From NCBI GenBank assembly GCA_021159475.1, contig JAGGRS010000021.1, forward strand, positions 1 to 7,821: a DNA stretch of 7,821 nucleotides. The letters run 5' to 3'. The notes under the pieces are model-generated. The model made no database searches. It saw only the letters and a list, made by a program, of their open reading frames with translations, and was not told the DNA's origin. Shown here piece by piece: positions 5,673-7,821 of this stretch (the stretch's first letter is position 1; every line of letters begins with the position of its first letter). A program made the translations under genes and the position numbers. The DNA is from Candidatus Methanophagales archaeon (lineage in GTDB: Archaea > Halobacteriota > Syntropharchaeia > Alkanophagales > Methanospirareceae).

Positions 5673-6629
5673 TCAATCTCGTATCCCCGATTTAGTAACT
5701 GAGAAGACCGCTTCCCCCTCTGGCAGGTTTGGCGAGTCAACCAGACGTGCTATTCGCTTCTCGCCCTTGGATTTACGGAGATATAGCCTGAAAGTGGCGG
5801 TATGCCCGACGATATGCCCGCCGATGGGTCGCGTGGGGTCGCCGAAGAAGGCGTCGGGTCGCACCTGCACCTGGTTCGTTATCATCACCACCGCATTGTT
5901 CAGGTCGCCAAACCTGAGAGCATCATGTAGGTGCTTATTTATCTTCTGCTGACGGTCCGAGAGCGCACCCCTGCCCACATATTCACTCCTGAAATGCGCA
6001 GTTGCGGAATCAATCACCAATAATCGGACCGGCTTTTCTGTATCTTTCAACTCATCTGCAAGCTCTTTCGCCTTATCCACGAGCAATATTTGATGATTGG
6101 AGTTATAAGCGCGAGCAACATGCACATTCTTTAATACCTCGGTGAAATCAAGCCCAACACCTTCCGCCATATCCTTTATCCTCTCCGGTCTGAATGTGTT
6201 TTCGGTATCAATCATGATTGCGGAGCCGTTTAAACCCCCTTCCTCTGGTGGTAACTGGACATTTACAACGAGTTGATGCGCTATCTGCGTCTTCCCACTT
6301 CCGAATTCACCATAGAACTCGGTCATGGCGCGTGTCTCAAGCCCACCGCCCAGTAGCGCATCCAGTGATTTAGAGCCCGTGGTCAACTTGCCAACGCTCT
6401 CACGCCTCTCCAATATCTTATCGCCGGTCTCGAACCCGCCGATATCCGCGGCTTCGCGTGCCGCATTTATTATCTTCGCCGCCGTCGCCTCCCCTATCTC
6501 CGCAGTGGCTACCAACTCCGCAGGTGATGCCACCGCCACTGCTTCCAGCGAATTCAAACCTGCTTCGCGCAACTTCTCCGCTATTGCAGGTCCCACTCCG
6601 GGCAAATCCTCCAGCTCCACTCTCCACAC
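5673..6629 (-). CDS. radA: RadA, archaeal RecA/Rad51-family recombinase
   Basis: RadA forms ATP-dependent filaments on single-stranded DNA and catalyses homologous pairing and strand exchange in recombination and repair. The 318 residues match the usual length. The N-terminal helix-hairpin-helix region starts [15 protein letters not shown] (7-21). The polymerisation motif region is GGFETGD (64-70), with F66. Walker A is GEFGSGKT (107-114), [11 protein letters not shown] (141-151) follows, and Walker B is LLVIDSA (203-209). The DNA-binding loop and conserved end of the core are seen in [14 protein letters not shown] (252-265) and GGHIVGH (270-276). The start is a GTG at 6629 directly after an in-frame TAG and about 26 bases below a good TATA box, so a leaderless GTG start fits. 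A GTG at 6620 is possible but less likely. The gene ends 2 bases from the convergent CBS gene, leaving no room for a separate terminator. Confidence 0.97.
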   Translation of the reverse strand: MWRVELEDLPGVGPAIAEKLREAGLNSLEAVAVASPAELVATAEIGEATAAKIINAAREAADIGGFETGDKILERRESVGKLTTGSKSLDALLGGGLETRAMTEFYGEFGSGKTQIAHQLVVNVQLPPEEGGLNGSAIMIDTENTFRPERIKDMAEGVGLDFTEVLKNVHVARAYNSNHQILLVDKAKELADELKDTEKPVRLLVIDSATAHFRSEYVGRGALSDRQQKINKHLHDALRFGDLNNAVVMITNQVQVRPDAFFGDPTRPIGGHIVGHTATFRLYLRKSKGEKRIARLVDSPNLPEGEAVFSVTKSGIRD

Positions 6630-6650
6630 CTACTAAAATCTTGTGGTTAC

Positions 6651-6662
6651 TATTATAAAAAA
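6651..6662 (-). promoter_or_regulatory. TATA box of radA
   Basis: Read on the minus strand, TTTTTTATAATA has its TTTATAATA core at 6651-6659, centred 26 bases above the GTG start at 6629. That places the expected transcription start on or next to the start codon, implying a leaderless mRNA. Confidence 0.6.
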
Positions 6663-6690
6663 TCATAGTCGTGAGAGTGAGAGAAATGAG

Positions 6691-6705
6691 AAAGCTTTAT
6701 AAAAG
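6691..6705 (+). promoter_or_regulatory. TATA box and BRE-like element of the A-type ATP synthase operon
   Basis: TTTATAAAA at 6696-6704 is close to the ideal archaeal TATA box and is preceded by a purine-rich AGAAAG that fits a TFB recognition element. It predicts transcription starting near 6726, about 7 bases before the atpH ATG at 6733. Confidence 0.7.
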
Positions 6706-6732
6706 AATAAAGGACTCAAGAATCTAATAGTA

Positions 6733-7062
6733 ATGGTAATGGCGGTAGAAGCGCTAAAAGAGATAAGGGAAGCGGAGGAAGAAGCGAGGAAGCAGGTAGA
6801 GGAAGCGAAGGAAGAAGCCGCAGAGATGATGAGGGAAGCGGAGGCTGAGCTGAAGAAGCTGGAAGCGGAGGCGAGCGAGGAGATGGAGAAGCGAGCGAAG
6901 GAGATAGCAGAGGAGTATGCGAAGGAGGGCGAGGATGAAGGGGAAGCGATACTGAGGGAAGCGAAGGAGGAAGCGGAGAAGCTGCGTGCAATCGCCGAAT
7001 CGAGGTTGGAGAATGCGGTAGATGCGGTGCTGGTAAGAATTCTGGGGTTAAAGGTTAAATAA
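6733..7062 (+). CDS. atpH: A-type ATP synthase subunit H (peripheral stalk)
   Basis: A 109-residue protein made almost wholly of Glu, Lys, Ala and Arg in an uninterrupted helix from about residue 4 to 90, then a short hydrophobic end (AVDAVLVRILGLKVK). This is the pattern and size of archaeal AhaH/subunit H, which pairs with subunit E as the right-handed coiled-coil peripheral stalk holding the A1 head against the membrane part. The motif REAxEE recurs near residues 12, 34 and 75; the first two copies are 22 residues apart, two 11-residue repeats. It lies first in the operon, 14 bases before atpE, as in other archaea. The start can be ATG at 6733 or ATG at 6739. Composition alone would not prove identity; position before E and F does most of the work. 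Confidence 0.85.
   Translation: MVMAVEALKEIREAEEEARKQVEEAKEEAAEMMREAEAELKKLEAEASEEMEKRAKEIAEEYAKEGEDEGEAILREAKEEAEKLRAIAESRLENAVDAVLVRILGLKVK
6756..6985 (+). repeat. Purine-rich coding tract with repeated 13-base units in atpH
   Basis: The coding strand is strongly enriched in A and G for about 230 bases. AGGGAAGCGGAGG occurs exactly at 6766-6778 and 6832-6844, 66 bases apart, and with one change (AGGGAAGCGAAGG) at 6955-6967. The repeats follow the coiled-coil protein repeat. Confidence 0.7.
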
Positions 7063-7072
7063 GCGGGCATGA

Positions 7073-7081
7073 GGGGGTGAT
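7073..7081 (+). promoter_or_regulatory. Strong Shine-Dalgarno site of atpE
   Basis: GGGGGTGAT is nearly the full archaeal Shine-Dalgarno consensus. It overlaps the GTG at 7077 and the ATG at 7080 and sits 4 bases before a third in-frame candidate, the GTG at 7086. By spacing it favours the GTG at 7086 as the true start, which would remove three residues. Confidence 0.6.
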
Positions 7082-7736
7082 GCATGTGGGTGCGTCGGAG
7101 ATAGTGGAGCGGATAAAGGAGGATGCGAGAGAAGAGCGGGCACGGATATTGAGAGAAGCGAGAGCGGAGGTGGAGGAGCGAGTTAAGAATGCAAAGGCAA
7201 GTATAGAGGAGCGGAAGAAGCGATTTATTGAATCAGAGCGTCAAAAAGCGGCTGATAATAAGGAAAGAATCATCAGAGCAAAGAGGCTGGATGCCAAGAA
7301 GTTCAGATGGGATGTGGAGGAGCGAGCGATAAAACGAGCTTTTGATGAGGCACTGGAGCGAATACAGCATGTTAAGGATGAAGGTTTCAGGGGTAAGTCG
7401 TATTCCAGCATCTTAGCCGGCTTGATTAAGGATGCCGCAATGAGTATTACAGCGGGTAGTGAACGTAGTAGCAGCAGTAGCAGTGAACTGGAAGTGGCAC
7501 TCAGTAACGAGGATGCACAATTCGTGACCGATGAGATGCTTAAGAATATATCCGCTGAGGTGGGTTGTGACGTGAGATTGTCAAGCGAGAGGATAAAGAC
7601 GGTGGGGGGAGTGATAGTGAGGAGAAGCGACGGCAGGGTAGAAGTGAACAACACGTTTGAAGAGCGGATGAAGCGTCTCTATCCTGGATTGAGGGAGGAT
7701 GTAGTGCGGGTTCTATTTCGTGCTCGTGAAGCATGA
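7077..7736 (+). CDS. atpE: A-type ATP synthase subunit E (peripheral stalk)
   Basis: Subunit E forms the second half of the peripheral stalk with subunit H and caps the A1 catalytic head. The 219-residue protein has an N-terminal charged coiled coil (about 8-105, starting ASEIVERIKEDAREE) and a globular C-terminal domain. The family hallmark near the end is GGVIVRRSDGRVEVNNTFEERM (177-198, given here as GGVIV, then DGR, then NNTFEERM), followed by LYPGLREDVVRVLF. A run of six serines at 131-136 lies at the join of the two parts and looks like an added flexible linker. The start is ambiguous among GTG 7077, ATG 7080 and GTG 7086; the strong Shine-Dalgarno site fits the last best. Its stop codon overlaps the atpF start as ATGA, so translation of the two is probably coupled. 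Subunit C, usually next, is absent at this spot. Confidence 0.95.
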   Translation: MMHVGASEIVERIKEDAREERARILREARAEVEERVKNAKASIEERKKRFIESERQKAADNKERIIRAKRLDAKKFRWDVEERAIKRAFDEALERIQHVKDEGFRGKSYSSILAGLIKDAAMSITAGSERSSSSSSELEVALSNEDAQFVTDEMLKNISAEVGCDVRLSSERIKTVGGVIVRRSDGRVEVNNTFEERMKRLYPGLREDVVRVLFRAREA

Positions 7737-7821
7737 TTGCTGTGATAGGTGATCGGGAAACAGCCATCGGATTCAGGCTCGCGGGTGTGCAGGCTGTGTA
7801 TGAAGTGCCGCGGGATGAGAA
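7733..7821 (+). CDS. atpF: A-type ATP synthase subunit F, 5' fragment (runs off the right edge)
   Basis: The first 29 codons read MIAVIGDRETAIGFRLAGVQ and then AVYEVPRDE. The IAVIGDRETAIGFRLAGV start is the signature of the small central-stalk subunit F of archaeal and V-type ATP synthases, a CheY-like fold of roughly 100 residues that sits with subunit D in the rotor. The ATG overlaps the atpE stop codon by 4 bases (ATGA) with no obvious separate ribosome binding site, indicating coupled translation. Only the N-terminus is present; the rest, and presumably A, B and D, lie beyond the window. Confidence 0.9.
   Translation, partial: MIAVIGDRETAIGFRLAGVQAVYEVPRDE

Noticed and set aside
6663..7085. 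140-codon minus-strand frame opposite atpH
   Set aside because: Its Ser/Ala/Phe repeats are the complement of Glu/Lys/Ala codons, and it covers the strong promoter of the ATP synthase operon.
7241..7654. 137-codon minus-strand frame opposite atpE
   Set aside because: Low-complexity Ser/Leu product, antisense to a well-supported subunit E.

Overview
The window looks like chromosomal DNA from a euryarchaeon. RadA recombinase, an archaeal-type 2,3-bisphosphoglycerate-independent phosphoglycerate mutase and the start of an A-type ATP synthase operon (subunits H, E, F) are all recognisable. Most genes also have a TATA-like box about 26 bases before the start codon and little or no leader, which is archaeal. 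The receiver domain (a GKGGEE stretch), the PAS-type histidine kinase and the RadA sequence resemble those of the Methanosarcinales / ANME-1 (Methanophagales) / Syntrophoarchaeales part of the tree. That placement is inference from sequence style and was not tested by a search.

Layout. (1) 1-3355, minus strand, reading right to left: a stand-alone response regulator, a membrane PAS histidine kinase, a DUF2325 coiled-coil protein, and the first 30 codons of a hydrophobic protein that runs off the left edge. Gaps are 30, -4 and 2 bases, so this is probably one signalling operon. (2) 3356-3556: a 201-base AT-rich divergent promoter region. (3) 3557-3832, plus: a small two-cluster ferredoxin. It converges on, and overlaps by 9 bases, (4) apgM at 3824-5038, minus. 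(5) 5039-5094: a short bidirectional promoter region. (6) 5095-5670, plus: a two-CBS protein with a C-terminal zinc ribbon. It converges on (7) radA at 5673-6629, minus, with a 2-base gap. (8) 6630-6732: a divergent promoter region for radA and the ATP synthase operon. (9) 6733 to the right edge, plus: atpH, atpE and the first 29 codons of atpF.

The genes do not form one pathway. The left block is a sensory/signalling unit, the middle holds single housekeeping genes in convergent and divergent pairs, and the right edge is the energy-conservation operon. The points most worth following are the two-component pair coupled to a DUF2325 protein, the ATP synthase order H-E-F without I, K or C in their usual places, and in-frame simple-codon tracts in several unrelated genes. 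No gap exceeds 300 bases, and I saw no tRNA, rRNA, CRISPR array or insertion sequence.
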